A stretch of 64,000 nt of DNA from Actinotalea solisilvae (GCF_016464425.1 NZ_JADDKQ010000007.1:62001-126000); one strand, 5' to 3'. Shown: positions 25,276-35,314, counted from the stretch's first letter. A program made the numbers and translations. Notes: a model not told the origin generated them from the letters alone.

Positions 25276-25713
25276 ATGCCCATCAGGCTCGACAACGTCG
25301 CCATCGCCGTCCGGGACCTCGAGGCGGCGATCGCGTTCTTCACCGACCTCGGCCTGACCGAGCTGGGCCGGGGCGAGGTCAGCGGGGAGTGGGCGGACAC
25401 GGCCGTGGGCCTCGACGGCAACCACGTCCGGCTCGCGATGCTGCAGACCCCGGACGGCCACGGCCGGCTCGAGCTCTTCGAGTACGTCCACCCCGTCGCG
25501 ATCGAGACCGAGCCGACCCAGCCCCACGAGATCGGCATGCACCGGGTGGCGTTCGCGGTCGACGACCTCGACGAGGCGCTCGCGATCGCCGCCCGGCACG
25601 GGTGCCACCCCCTGCGGGGCGTCGCCCGCTACGAGGACGCCTACCTGCTCACCTACGTCCGCGGTCCCAGCGGCATCCTCGTCATGCTCGCGCAGGAGCT
25701 GCAGCCGGGCTGA
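25276..25713 (+). CDS. VOC (glyoxalase-like) family protein
   Basis: 145 residues, a complete single VOC module made of two beta-alpha-beta-beta-beta units: MPIRLDNVAIAVRDLEAAIAFF at the start and GMHRVAFAVDDLDEALAIA in the second half, ending in GPSGILVMLA. Candidate metal ligands are the Glu in LELFEYV and the His in MHRVAF. The substrate is unknown. The gene has no ribosome binding site. Confidence 0.88.
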   Translation: MPIRLDNVAIAVRDLEAAIAFFTDLGLTELGRGEVSGEWADTAVGLDGNHVRLAMLQTPDGHGRLELFEYVHPVAIETEPTQPHEIGMHRVAFAVDDLDEALAIAARHGCHPLRGVARYEDAYLLTYVRGPSGILVMLAQELQPG

Positions 25714-25715
25714 GC

Positions 25716-25738
25716 CGGCCCTCTCAGGATCAGGGCCG
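25716..25738. terminator. Convergent hairpin terminator
   Basis: CGGCCCT / AGGGCCG, a perfect 7-bp stem with a nine-base loop, lies right after the VOC stop and overlaps the last codons of the converging cutinase gene. No T-run. Confidence 0.5.
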
Positions 25739-27409
25739 CGTCGACGTGGACGTGATCTGGATCTCCATCCCGTACGCCGACGTGGCGCAGCCCCAGTCGG
25801 CGTTGTAGACCTCGTCTGCGCAGCCGGTCACTCGGAGCCTGGTCGAGTCGAACGTGCTGAGGTTGAGCGCCCCGGATGGCAGCGCGTCACTGGTCAGCGC
25901 TGTCGGCGGGCCGGCTGACCACCAGTCGAAGTCGAGGACGGGCACGCCGTTGCTCGCCGAGGGGAACATCACGTTCCACTGGAAGGAGTCGCCCCAGGGC
26001 GCGTCGGTCGTCGCGATCGTGAACGGCTCCGTCCACGGGTCGCTGGGGTACGTCGTGGCGTACGTGAGGGACCCGACGGCCAGGCTGACGCCGTAGGGAG
26101 CTGCGGTGTACCGGTAGACGCCGGACGTGGCGTCGGTGGGGTCCCAGTGGGTGTCCGGCGTGCTGGCGCGGAAGGTGTACGACCCTGTGACGGGTGTGCC
26201 GACCTGGATGTCGTCGGGCAGTACCGGGTCGGTGGGCCCGGGGACCGGATTGCCTTCCTCGTCTTCGGCGACCCAACGGCTCGCCTCGGTGACCGTGCCC
26301 TGGAAGTCGACGGTGACGTCACCGGTGGGCGGTGGGGGTGGCGGGTCGACGACGGGCTCCTGGACGCGAAAGCTGACGGTGGCGGGCACCCACACCTTCC
26401 ACGTGCGCCCTTCGACGGCGACGTGGAGGTCGAACGTGCCCTCGGTCGTCGGCGTGCCGGCGATGCGCCCGGTGACCGGGTCGAGCTGGAGGCCGGGTGG
26501 CAGCTCACCGGAGTCGATCCGCCACAGCGGCTCGAACCCTGACACGTACATGGTCGCGTGGAGTGTCACGTCGACCGGCTCGCCAGGACGGACCGTGTAG
26601 GCGGCGTCCTGGGGGTACGCGGCGCCGAGGGCGAGCTGCGCGAGGCGCTGGCCGAGGTCGGCACCCTTGCCCCACTGGTAGGCGTTGACGTGGATGTCGA
26701 TGGCCGTCAGTGGACGCGCGGAGCCGCGAGCGGTGTCGCAGACGAGGTCTCCCCGGTCGCACAGGCTCAGGACCCGTCCGCGCAGCTGGGTGGAGATGTT
26801 CGGCGGGTTGCGCAGGAGCATGGTCGTGCGAGCTCCGCTGCTGGGCGTCGCGGTGCCGTACTCGTGCGCGATCCAGCCGGGTGGGCGCTCGCGGTCTCCG
26901 CTCGCGACCAGGCCGGCTCCGGCGACGCGAGTAAGGATCGCTGCTGATGCTTCGGGCGAGCTCAGGTACTCCTGGACGACCATCGCGCCCTGGGAGTAGC
27001 CAGCCAGGACGAGCGTCTGGCTGGGGCATCGGGCGGCCGCGTTGTCGATGTAGACGTCGAGCAGCTGGACGCCGGTGGTGATGCTGCGGATGTACTCGTC
27101 GATGCCGCCGGCGGCCGCGAGCGTCTCGACGGGGGCGGCGGTGTAGTCGAGGGCGTGGTAGTCGACGGTGGGTCGGTGGCCGGCGGCGCTCATCGACATC
27201 GCGAAGCCGTAGAGGACGTCGTCGACCTGGGCGCCGTACCCGACGCTCTGACCCGAGCCGCGGACGCCGATGAATCGAACCTGAGCGCACGTGGCGTCGT
27301 CGGCTGCGGTGGCGGGTGGTGCGATAGCGGCCACCACGGCCAGTGCGGCTGCCGCAGTGAGGGCAGCGGTGCGGCGGTGGAGGAGGGCCTGGCGCGTTCC
27401 TGGACGCAT
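25730..27409 (-). CDS. Secreted cutinase-family esterase with C-terminal putative-Ig region
   Basis: 559 residues with a signal peptide: basic start, hydrophobic AALAVVAAIA, cleavage after PPATA near residue 36. The cutinase domain (about 40-260) has the GYSQG nucleophile (Ser139), the acid in CDRGDLVCD (Asp221) and the base in IDIHVNAY (His240). Paired cysteines at 41, 128, 217 and 224 could form the usual disulphides. An Ig-like putative segment follows (LPPGLQLDPVTGRIAGTPTTEG, about 310-335), then a proline linker and a roughly 150-residue C-terminal domain I do not recognise. Wild-type cutinases are about 220 residues, so this is a multidomain polymer-degrading enzyme. ATG 27409 was chosen over the upstream GTG because it begins a proper signal peptide after GGGAG. 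Confidence 0.85.
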   Translation of the reverse strand: MRPGTRQALLHRRTAALTAAAALAVVAAIAPPATAADDATCAQVRFIGVRGSGQSVGYGAQVDDVLYGFAMSMSAAGHRPTVDYHALDYTAAPVETLAAAGGIDEYIRSITTGVQLLDVYIDNAAARCPSQTLVLAGYSQGAMVVQEYLSSPEASAAILTRVAGAGLVASGDRERPPGWIAHEYGTATPSSGARTTMLLRNPPNISTQLRGRVLSLCDRGDLVCDTARGSARPLTAIDIHVNAYQWGKGADLGQRLAQLALGAAYPQDAAYTVRPGEPVDVTLHATMYVSGFEPLWRIDSGELPPGLQLDPVTGRIAGTPTTEGTFDLHVAVEGRTWKVWVPATVSFRVQEPVVDPPPPPPTGDVTVDFQGTVTEASRWVAEDEEGNPVPGPTDPVLPDDIQVGTPVTGSYTFRASTPDTHWDPTDATSGVYRYTAAPYGVSLAVGSLTYATTYPSDPWTEPFTIATTDAPWGDSFQWNVMFPSASNGVPVLDFDWWSAGPPTALTSDALPSGALNLSTFDSTRLRVTGCADEVYNADWGCATSAYGMEIQITSTSTRP

Positions 27410-27664
27410 GCGCGTGCTCCCGACTCGGGGCGGGTGGTGCGCCGAGCATGACGGCTCGCCGGTCCGGCCGATAGTCGCAATCGGGTGGTTTGTCCGATCT
27501 CGTGGGTCCTGTGCGGCCACCGGGCGGTGCTGCGACCGCGGCGTCAGGCGCGGCCGGGGTCCGGGTGCACGCGCCCCGCCACCGGGGAGGGTGACGGGGC
27601 GACGGTGGGTGGTCAGCGATGGGCGCGAGTCCCCGCATGACCACGAGGGGCAGGGGCGCGGCCC
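27410..27664. other. Intergenic stretch without a recognisable gene
   Basis: 255 bases between the cutinase start and the end of the ABC permease gene, both minus strand. It must hold the cutinase promoter. An AT-richer patch (GATAGTCGCAATC near 27470) is the only deviation from G+C-rich sequence. I see no clear dyad. Confidence 0.4.
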
Positions 27665-28485
27665 TCAGGCGTTCTCGCGCCGGAACGTCGACGTGCCCCA
27701 CCACACGGCGAGCACGAACATGCCCACCGACCAGAGGATGCCCCAGGTCATCGCCGACGCCCCGAAGTCCCCGGCGAAGGAGGCGCGGACGGCGTCGACG
27801 ACGTGCCGGATGGGCATGAAGTCGCTGACGTCCTGGAGCCACGTCGGCCCGATCGTCATCGGCAGGAGGATCCCCGACAGCAGGAGCACGGGCATCATCA
27901 CCATGTTGATGACCGGCGCCATGACGTCCTCCGACTTGGTCGTGAGCGCGAGCGCGTTGGACGCCGCCGCGCACGCGCCGCCCAGCAGCAGCGTGATGGC
28001 GACGCCGAGCACGATCCCCGTGCCGGAGGCGCGCATGCCCATGAGGTAGCCGAGGCCGACGAGGATGAGCGCCTGCACGAGCAGCTGCAGGAGGTCGCGG
28101 TAGAGGCGCCCGACGAGCAGGGCCGTGCGGCTGGCCGGGGTGACGCGCTCGGCCTCGATGACGCCCTCGCGCCACTCGCCGATGAGGCTGAACCCGGCGA
28201 AGAAGGCCCCGAAGATGCCGAGCTGCACGAGCATGCCGGGCACGAAGAACGTGTACGCGTTCGTGGCGCCGAACTGGCCGATGAGCGGCTCGAGCAGGGG
28301 GCCGAACAGCAGCAGGTAGAGCACCGGCTGGAGCATCCCGATGATGACCCAGGCGGGGTTGCGCAGGTTCATGCGCAGCTGGCGGCGGAACACGATGAAG
28401 CTCTCGCGGAAGAACGACGACGGCGTCCCGCCGCGCACGGCGGCCTCCGCGGTCGCGGCGCCGCGCCGGGGTGCGGTGGTGGTGG

Positions 28486-28489
<4 letters not shown>
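27665..28489 (-). CDS. ABC-2 type exporter permease (DrrB-like)
   Basis: 274 residues with six membrane helices. The N-terminal ESFIVFRRQLRMNLRNPAWVIIGMLQPVLYLLLFG and the GEWREGVIEAERVTPASRTALLVGR cytoplasmic loop are typical of daunorubicin-type permeases. The ATG overlaps the ATPase stop (ATGA). Together they form a drug or lipid exporter. Confidence 0.9.
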
Positions 28490-29556
<1,067 letters not shown>

Positions 29557-29574
29557 CGGCCCCTCCGCGATCTA

Positions 29575-29586
29575 TTCAAACTTGAA
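29575..29586. promoter_or_regulatory. TTCAA-N2-TTGAA operator candidate
   Basis: Perfect 5-bp inverted repeat with two-base spacer, 19 bases upstream of the ATPase start and just before its ribosome binding site. AT-rich dyads stand out in this G+C background. The neighbouring PadR protein is the natural candidate to bind it. Confidence 0.5.
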
Positions 29587-29742
29587 CACCGGCCATGCTG
29601 GGTGACGCGCCGCTCGCCTGTCAACGCCGTTGCGGACGGCGGTCGGCCCGCCGTCGTGGATTGACCCGGCTGTCGCCGGGAACTCATCGGGAGGATGCCG
29701 CAGGGGTCCGACACTCCCTGACCCCTGCGAGGGGCGACGCCG

Positions 29743-30396
29743 TCAGACGGCGCGCGAGCGGAGCATCGCCGCGTAGCGGTCGCGGTCGTGCGCCATCTGC
29801 CAGCCCGGGTCGTCGGCCGGCGGGGACCACGTCGCCGGCTCGCCCGCGAAGCTGAGCTCGCCACGGCGCACCGCGATCGCGAGGTCCCGGACCCACGTGC
29901 GCTCGAGCTCCGCGATGCCGAGCTGGAGCTCGAGCACGCGCGCGACGTGCGGGGGTGAGGCGCCCGCCGCCGTCGCGGCGTGGGCGGCGCGGAGCGCCTC
30001 GAGGTGCGCACCCAGCGCGGCGGCGCGCGTCTCGAGGTGCCCGGCGACGACGTCGCGCGCGAACAGCGAGCACATGCTCATCGCGGTGTGGACGGGCAGG
30101 GGATCGAGGGGGTCGACGGTCGTCATCGCGTGCTCGAACAGCCGGTCGAGCTCGTCCCGCCCCGACGGCGTCGTCGCGTAGACCGCGACCGTGCGGCCGC
30201 CGTCCTCGACGTCCTGGCGCACGAGGTGACCCTGCTTCGTGAGCGTGGCGAGGCTCGAGTAGATCGACCCGGGCAGCACGTGCGCCCAGTCGTCGACGCC
30301 CCACGAGAGGAGCTCGCGACGGATCTGGTACCCGTTCACGGGCTCGAACAGGCGCACGGCACCGAGCACCAGGAGCCGGGTCTCCGTCGCCGCCAT
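29743..30396 (-). CDS. PadR-family transcriptional regulator
   Basis: 217 residues. The N-terminal winged helix (LLVLGAVRLFEPVNGYQIRRELLSWGVDDWAHVLPGSIYSSLATLTKQGHL, about 8-60) carries the PadR pattern GYQI...GSIYSSLATL. The C-terminal half is the helical dimerisation domain. Position upstream of a DrrAB-type exporter is the classical LmrR/PadR arrangement, in which the regulator binds the exported drug. A TAGACT box six bases before the ATG suggests a leaderless mRNA. Confidence 0.9.
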   Translation of the reverse strand: MAATETRLLVLGAVRLFEPVNGYQIRRELLSWGVDDWAHVLPGSIYSSLATLTKQGHLVRQDVEDGGRTVAVYATTPSGRDELDRLFEHAMTTVDPLDPLPVHTAMSMCSLFARDVVAGHLETRAAALGAHLEALRAAHAATAAGASPPHVARVLELQLGIAELERTWVRDLAIAVRRGELSFAGEPATWSPPADDPGWQMAHDRDRYAAMLRSRAV

Positions 30397-30402
30397 GCCC
30401 GG

Positions 30403-30408
30403 AGTCTA
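30403..30408 (-). promoter_or_regulatory. -10 box of a leaderless promoter for padR
   Basis: TAGACT on the minus strand is separated from the ATG by six bases; no ribosome binding site is present. Confidence 0.45.
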
Positions 30409-30478
30409 GGTCGCGTCTCACGAGGGGACCGTCGGGGCGCTCCGGGGCCGCCCGGGCGCGGCCTGGCAGTCTGAGTGC

Positions 30479-31962
30479 GTGACCACGTGGGCGCCCGACA
30501 TCGACCCCGCCCGTCGGGCCGTGCCTGGGGTGCGCCGCCGGGGCGCGCTCAGCCGGCGCCGCACCGTCGCGGGGTGGCTGCTCGCGACGCTGGGCCCGGC
30601 AGCCCTGACGGCGGCCCTGCTCCGGGAGCGCGACGTCCTCGGGCTCCCCACCGACCTCATGATGTTCTTCACGCTCGTCGTGGTGACGGCGCTGGTCGGT
30701 GGCCTCGCGCCGTCGCTGGTCTGCGCGGTCCTCGCGGCGTCGCTGCTCAACTACTTCTTCACGGAGCCGACGGGCGGCCTGACGATCGACGACCCGGAGA
30801 ACGCCCTCGCGCTCATGGTGTTCGCGCTGGTGGCGGGCGCCGTCGCGTCGGTGGTCGGCCTGGCGGAGCGCCGACGCGCCGACGCGCGGGAAGCCCGTGC
30901 CGAGGCGACCGCGCTGGCCGACCTGTCGCGCGCCGTCCTCGCCGGGCGCGACTCGCCCGAGGGCGTGGCCGAGGAGCTGGCCCGCCGCTTCGGCTCCGCT
31001 CGGGCGCTCGTCCTCACCCGGTCCGCGGAACCGGGCGGCTGGGCGACCGCGGCGTCCTACCCGCCCGGGGCGCCGGCGGGCTCGGACGTCGCCGGTGCGC
31101 GTGACGTCCCGCAGCGTGCGGCGGGCGACGTCCTGCTCGCGCTGCCCGGGCACCGCCTCACGGCCGCGGAGGAACGCGTGCTCACGGCGTTCGCGGAGCA
31201 GGCCGCCGTCGTGCTCGACCGTGCCCGCCTGCGTCGCGAGGCCGAGCGGGCGCGCGAGCTCGAGCACCTCGACGCCGCGCGCACGGCCATCCTCGCGGCC
31301 GTCTCGCACGACCTGCGCACGCCGCTCGCCGCCGTGCGGGCCGCGGTCGACGGGCTGGGGGCGCACGGCCCCGTGCTCGACGCCGACGACCGCGCCGTGC
31401 TGGTCGAGGCGATCGACACCGGCACGGCCCGCCTCGAGCGGCTGATCGACGACCTGCTCGACCTCTCGCGGCTCCGCATGGGCGCCGTGCGCCCTCACGT
31501 CGAGGCGGTGAGCCTCGAGGAGGTCATCCCCCGGGCGCTCGAAGGGGTCGACCCGCGGCGCGTCGTCCTCGACCTGCCCGACGACCTGCCGCTCGTGCTC
31601 ACCGACCCGGCCTGCTCGAGCGCGTCGTCGCCAACCTCGCGTCCAACGCGGCGCAGCACGCCCCCGCCGCCTTCCCGGCGCGGGTCACCGCGGCCGTGCG
31701 CGGCGGGTCGATGGTGGTCGCCGTGGTGGACCGTGGACCCGGCCTCCGGGGCGACGAGGTCGAGCGCGCGTTCGCGGCGTTCGAGCGCCTGGGCTCGACC
31801 CAGGGCCCGCCCCGCGCGGGTCTCGGGCTGGGGCTCGCGGTCGTCCGCGGGCTCGCCGACACGCTCGGTGCGCACGTCGCGGTGCTCCCGACGCCGGGCG
31901 GCGGGCTCACCGTCGAGGTCACGGTGCCGGTGGCGGAGCCGACGCTGACGGAACGCGCGTGA
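30479..31962 (+). pseudogene. kdpD: KdpD-like sensor histidine kinase, frameshifted
   Basis: The first frame runs from GTG 30479 through a DUF4118 region with about four membrane helices (residues 30-128), a GAF-like domain and the HisKA motif AVSHDLRTPLAAVR (His277). At about 31610-31613 (residue 378) one base is missing: GACCCGGCCTGCTCGAG should presumably read GGCCCTGCTC. The next frame then gives the N-box NLASNAAQH, DRGPGL and GLGLGLAVVRGL and ends at 31962, overlapping the kdpE start by GTGA. The N-terminal KdpD and Usp sensor domains of classical KdpD are absent. All parts are otherwise intact, so the shift is either very recent or a sequencing error. Confidence 0.88.
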
Positions 31963-32660
31963 GCGGGCACGCGGACCCGGCCCCCGTCGCGCTCGTCGTC
32001 GACGACGACGCCGCCCTCCGGCGCGTCCTGGCGATCCACCTTCGCGCGCACGGCTGGGTACCCCTGCTCGCGCGCGACGGCGACGAGGCGGTCGAGCTGG
32101 CGCTGGGCGCCGGTCCGGACGTGGTCCTCCTCGACCTGGGCCTGCCCGACCTCGACGGGCTCGAGGTGATCCGACGCATCCGCGCGAGCTCCACCCTGCC
32201 GATCGTGGTGCTCTCGGCGCGTCAGGCAGGGGCCGACAAGGTCGACGCGCTCGACCTCGGCGCCGACGACTACGTGACGAAGCCGTTCGCCGTCGAGGAG
32301 CTGCTCGCGCGGATGCGCGCCGCCGTGCGCCGGGCGACGCCGGTCGCGGAGCGCGACGGCGCGGTGGTCCGCGCCGGCGCGCTCCGCATCGATCTCGGCG
32401 CGAAGCGCGTGCACCGCGGCGACGACGAGGTGCGTCTGACGCCGACCGAGTGGGCCATGCTCGAGGTGCTCGTGCGGCACCGTGGGCGCGTGGTCAGCGG
32501 CCCTCGGCTGCTGCAGGAGGTCTGGGGACCGTCCTACCGGACGGAGGGCCACTACCTGCGCGTCTACGCGGCCCAGCTGCGGCGCAAGCTCGAGGACGAC
32601 CCAGGTCACCCGGTCCACCTGCTCACGCGTCCCGGCCAGGGCTACCTCTTCGACGCCTGA
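31959..32660 (+). CDS. kdpE: KdpE-like OmpR-family response regulator
   Basis: 233 residues from GTG overlapping the kinase stop. The receiver has acidic DDD at 15-17, phosphorylatable Asp59 (VLLDLGLPD) and Lys108 (DYVTKPF). The C-terminal winged helix (RVHRGDDEVRLTPTEWAMLEVLV ... GHYLRVYAAQLRRKLEDD) is typical of KdpE. Direct CGTCA repeats just downstream and a K+ channel gene point to control of potassium uptake; no kdpFABC lies in the window. Confidence 0.92.
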   Translation: MSGHADPAPVALVVDDDAALRRVLAIHLRAHGWVPLLARDGDEAVELALGAGPDVVLLDLGLPDLDGLEVIRRIRASSTLPIVVLSARQAGADKVDALDLGADDYVTKPFAVEELLARMRAAVRRATPVAERDGAVVRAGALRIDLGAKRVHRGDDEVRLTPTEWAMLEVLVRHRGRVVSGPRLLQEVWGPSYRTEGHYLRVYAAQLRRKLEDDPGHPVHLLTRPGQGYLFDA

Positions 32661-32671
32661 CGGGCCCCCGG

Positions 32672-32689
32672 CGTCAGGAAAACGTCAAG
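32672..32689 (+). promoter_or_regulatory. Direct heptamer repeats, candidate KdpE-type operator
   Basis: CGTCAGG (32672-32678) and CGTCAAG (32683-32689) repeat with an 11-base period, the usual spacing for tandem binding of OmpR-family regulators on one DNA face. They lie 12 bases after kdpE and 110 bases before the K+ channel gene. Confidence 0.5.
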
Positions 32690-32798
32690 ATCTGCGGTCC
32701 GGCGCGCACGGCGCGTCCGCCCGGCCGGCGAGCGGGCGGGAGGGTGGAGCCTCCGAGCCGGCGCGACCCGCGACGGCCCCGTCGACGGAGCCCGACCG

Positions 32799-34247
32799 AT
32801 GTCACGTGCCGTGGAGGCGAGGGGCGCGTCGCAGGACGGCACGGCCCGCGCGCCCCGCGACGTCGGCACGGTCGCCGCGCACACCGCGGGCGCGACCCCC
32901 GGCGGGTTGCTCCGGCGTCTCGTGCCGGGCATGCGTCGCCGGGCCGGCCTGCTCGTCGTCGCCGGCTTCGCCGGGGCGGTGGTGGTGGGGACGCTCCTGC
33001 TCCTGGTGCCGGCCACGGCCACGCGGCCGACCACCGTGCTCGAGGCGCTCTTCACGGCGACGTCGGCCGTGTGCGTCACCGGCCTCGTCGTCGTCGACAC
33101 GGCGACCCACTGGACGCCGCTCGGTCAGGTGGTCGTGCTGCTGCTGATCCAGGCCGGCGGCCTCGGCATCATGACCCTCGCCACGCTGCTGGGCCTGGTC
33201 ATCCAGCGCCGCCTCGGCCTCGGCTCGCGCCTCGTCGCCGCGGCGTCCACGCGCTCCGTGGGTACCGGCGAGGTCCGTTCGGTCCTGCTGGGGGTCGCCC
33301 GGGTCACGGCTGTGTGCGAGGCGGTCGTCGCCGCCCTGCTCACCGTCCGGTTCGCCGTCGCCTACGACATGCCGTTCGGGACAGCCGTGTGGCAGGGCGT
33401 GTTCCACGCGGTCTCGGCGTTCAGCAACGCCGGGTTCGGGCTGTATTCCGACAGCCTCGTCCCGTTCGTGGCCGACCCGTGGATCTGCCTGCCCCTCGTC
33501 GGCGCCGTCGTCGTCGGGGGCCTCGGCTTCCCGGTGCTCTTCGAGCTGCGCCGCGAGCACCGTCGGCCCCGCCGGTGGAGCATCCACACCAAAATCACGA
33601 TGCTCATGACCGCCGTGCTGCTGCTCGGCGGCTGGCTCTTCATGCTCGCCGCGGAGTGGAGCAACCCGGCCACCCTCGGCCCCCTGAGCACCCCCGGCAA
33701 GCTGCTCGCGGGCTTCGTCGCGGGGGCGATGCCGCGCACGGCCGGCTTCAACAGCGTCGACGTGGGCGCCATGGACGACGGCACGCTGCTCGGCACCGGC
33801 GTGCTCATGTTCATCGGTGGCGGGTCGGCGGGCACCGCGGGCGGCATCAAGGTCACGACCTTCGCCGTCCTGCTCGTGGTCATCTGGTCCGAGCTGCGCG
33901 GGGACCCCGACGCGACGATCCTCGACCGGCGCATGACCCCGGCGGTGCAGCGGCAGGCCCTCGCGGTCGCCCTCCTCAGCGTCGCCGCGGTGATCATCCC
34001 GACCCTCGTCATGACCGCGACCTCCGACCTGTCGCTCGACGAGGTGCTCTTCGAGGTCGTCTCCGCGCTCGCCACGGTCGGCCTGTCGACGGGCATCACG
34101 GCCGAGCTCGCGCCCGCGCACCAGCTCCTCCTCGTCGCGCTCATGTTCGTGGGGCGGCTGGGCCCCGTGAGCCTCGGCGCGGCGCTCGCGGTCCGCGAGC
34201 GGCAGCGCCTGTTCCGCCTGCCCGAGGGCGCTCCGCTGGTCGGCTGA
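32799..34247 (+). CDS. TrkH/KtrB-type potassium uptake channel
   Basis: 482 residues. Four pore segments with the selectivity-filter glycines are visible: TAVCVTGL (about 88), SNAGFGLYS (about 210), PRTAGFNS (about 312) and TVGLSTGI (about 427). The first 45 residues are a polar, cytoplasmic extension. It should move K+ across the membrane together with a TrkA/KtrA ring protein, which is not encoded here. Linkage to kdpDE suggests that this channel, not Kdp-ATPase, is the local target. Confidence 0.92.
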   Translation: MSRAVEARGASQDGTARAPRDVGTVAAHTAGATPGGLLRRLVPGMRRRAGLLVVAGFAGAVVVGTLLLLVPATATRPTTVLEALFTATSAVCVTGLVVVDTATHWTPLGQVVVLLLIQAGGLGIMTLATLLGLVIQRRLGLGSRLVAAASTRSVGTGEVRSVLLGVARVTAVCEAVVAALLTVRFAVAYDMPFGTAVWQGVFHAVSAFSNAGFGLYSDSLVPFVADPWICLPLVGAVVVGGLGFPVLFELRREHRRPRRWSIHTKITMLMTAVLLLGGWLFMLAAEWSNPATLGPLSTPGKLLAGFVAGAMPRTAGFNSVDVGAMDDGTLLGTGVLMFIGGGSAGTAGGIKVTTFAVLLVVIWSELRGDPDATILDRRMTPAVQRQALAVALLSVAAVIIPTLVMTATSDLSLDEVLFEVVSALATVGLSTGITAELAPAHQLLLVALMFVGRLGPVSLGAALAVRERQRLFRLPEGAPLVG

Positions 34248-34258
34248 GCGCCGACCGG

Positions 34259-34663
34259 TCAGCGCGCCGCGGCCGGGCGCGTGAGGGTGAACCAGGTCGC
34301 CCCGACGACCAGGTGCATGAGCGCGAGGGTCGCCGCCGTCGTCGTCTCGGCGGCCATCGTGAACGGCGCGGCGGTCGAGAGGACGGCGACGACGAGGCCC
34401 GCCCAGGCCGCGAACCGGCGGAAGCTCGGTCGACGGCGGGCGACGAGCCCGACGACGACCAGGCCGATCGCGAGCGGGACGACGGTCGAGACCGCGACGG
34501 CGACGAGGGAGGCGGGCTGTGCCTGGCCGACGTCGAACGTCGCGCCGAGCGCGTCGCCGGCGAGGAAGACCAGGACGTTGACCACGAGCGCGGCGCCGAC
34601 GCCGATCGCGGCGCGGGCCGGGGTGATCGTTGCGGGCCGGACGGCCGCGGAGGTGAGGGTCAT
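34259..34663 (-). CDS. DUF6069-like four-helix membrane protein
   Basis: 134 residues; ATG with TGGAG upstream. Four hydrophobic helices with a short conserved last segment (ALMHLVVGATWFTLTRP) as in small actinobacterial DUF6069 proteins. It is divergent from a MarR gene with TCAAC/GTTGA dyads between them, so it is probably a MarR target. Confidence 0.72.
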   Translation of the reverse strand: MTLTSAAVRPATITPARAAIGVGAALVVNVLVFLAGDALGATFDVGQAQPASLVAVAVSTVVPLAIGLVVVGLVARRRPSFRRFAAWAGLVVAVLSTAAPFTMAAETTTAATLALMHLVVGATWFTLTRPAAAR

Positions 34664-34685
34664 GTCGGCTCCAGAGTTCGACCGG

Positions 34686-34696
34686 TCAACAGTTGA
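34686..34696. promoter_or_regulatory. TCAAC-A-GTTGA dyad (operator candidate 1)
   Basis: Five-base arms around one base, 23 bases upstream of the DUF6069-like gene start. It shares TCAAC/GTTGA with the larger dyad at 34725-34749. Confidence 0.5.
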
Positions 34697-34724
34697 GTGG
34701 ACCAAGCATCGCCACCCTAGGCAC

Positions 34725-34749
34725 CCATGGTTGACCGACTCAACCATGG
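34725..34749. promoter_or_regulatory. Ten-base perfect inverted repeat (operator candidate 2)
   Basis: CCATGGTTGA and TCAACCATGG flank five bases (CCGAC). It lies just before the marR promoter (TAAGAT at 34759). Length and symmetry fit a MarR dimer site giving autoregulation and control of the divergent gene. Confidence 0.6.
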
Positions 34750-34758
34750 ACCGAGGAC

Positions 34759-34764
34759 TAAGAT
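34759..34764 (+). promoter_or_regulatory. -10 box of the marR-type gene
   Basis: TAAGAT ends six bases before the ATG at 34771, so the mRNA is probably leaderless. TTGACC inside the dyad lies 22 bases upstream, rather far for a -35. Confidence 0.5.
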
Positions 34765-34770
34765 CACCGC

Positions 34771-35226
34771 ATGACCAGCGCTGCCGAGGGCTTCGACCAG
34801 GCGCGACGGGTCGCGCAGCTGCTCATCGGCGCCGCCGAGTGCGCCAAGGCCGACTTCGCGGCGATCGTCGGGGAGCTGGACCTGCCGCCGAACCTCGCGC
34901 GCGCCGTCGTCGCGCTGGACGAGCCGACACCCATGCGCGACCTGGCGGACCGGCTCGTGTGCGACCGCTCGTACGTCACGGGGATCGCCGACGGCCTCGA
35001 GCAGCGCGGCCTCGTGGAGCGCGTGCCGGGCGTCGACCGCCGCATCAAGCTGTTGTCCCTCACCGCTCGCGGGCGCGACGTGCGCGAGCGCGTCATGGCG
35101 GGCGTCGCCGGCGGGAGCGTGCTCCTGACCCGCCTGACGCCCGAGCAGCGCGCGACGCTCGAACCTCTGCTCGAGGCCCTCGTGCAGGGGCAGCGCACGG
35201 CCCTGCCGGACGCCGCCGCGTCCTGA
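34771..35226 (+). CDS. MarR-family transcriptional regulator
   Basis: 151 residues. The winged helix spans about 45-105 (MRDLADRLVCDRSYVTGIADGLEQRGLVERVPGVDRRIKLLSLT), with the MarR wing DRRIKLLSLTARG. N- and C-terminal helices form the dimer interface. It faces a small membrane protein gene across an intergenic region with two matching dyads, indicating autoregulation. The ligand is unknown. Confidence 0.9.
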   Translation: MTSAAEGFDQARRVAQLLIGAAECAKADFAAIVGELDLPPNLARAVVALDEPTPMRDLADRLVCDRSYVTGIADGLEQRGLVERVPGVDRRIKLLSLTARGRDVRERVMAGVAGGSVLLTRLTPEQRATLEPLLEALVQGQRTALPDAAAS

Positions 35227-35314
35227 CGCCCACCGCCGTCGTCCGGTCCCTTCCCGCATGTCGGAGGCCGGGACTAGCGTCGCGCCGACGCGATCGCTCG
35301 ACGAGGAGCACGAC

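Noticed and set aside
32672..32689. Intrinsic terminator after kdpE
   Set aside because: The elements are direct, not inverted, repeats and cannot form a hairpin.
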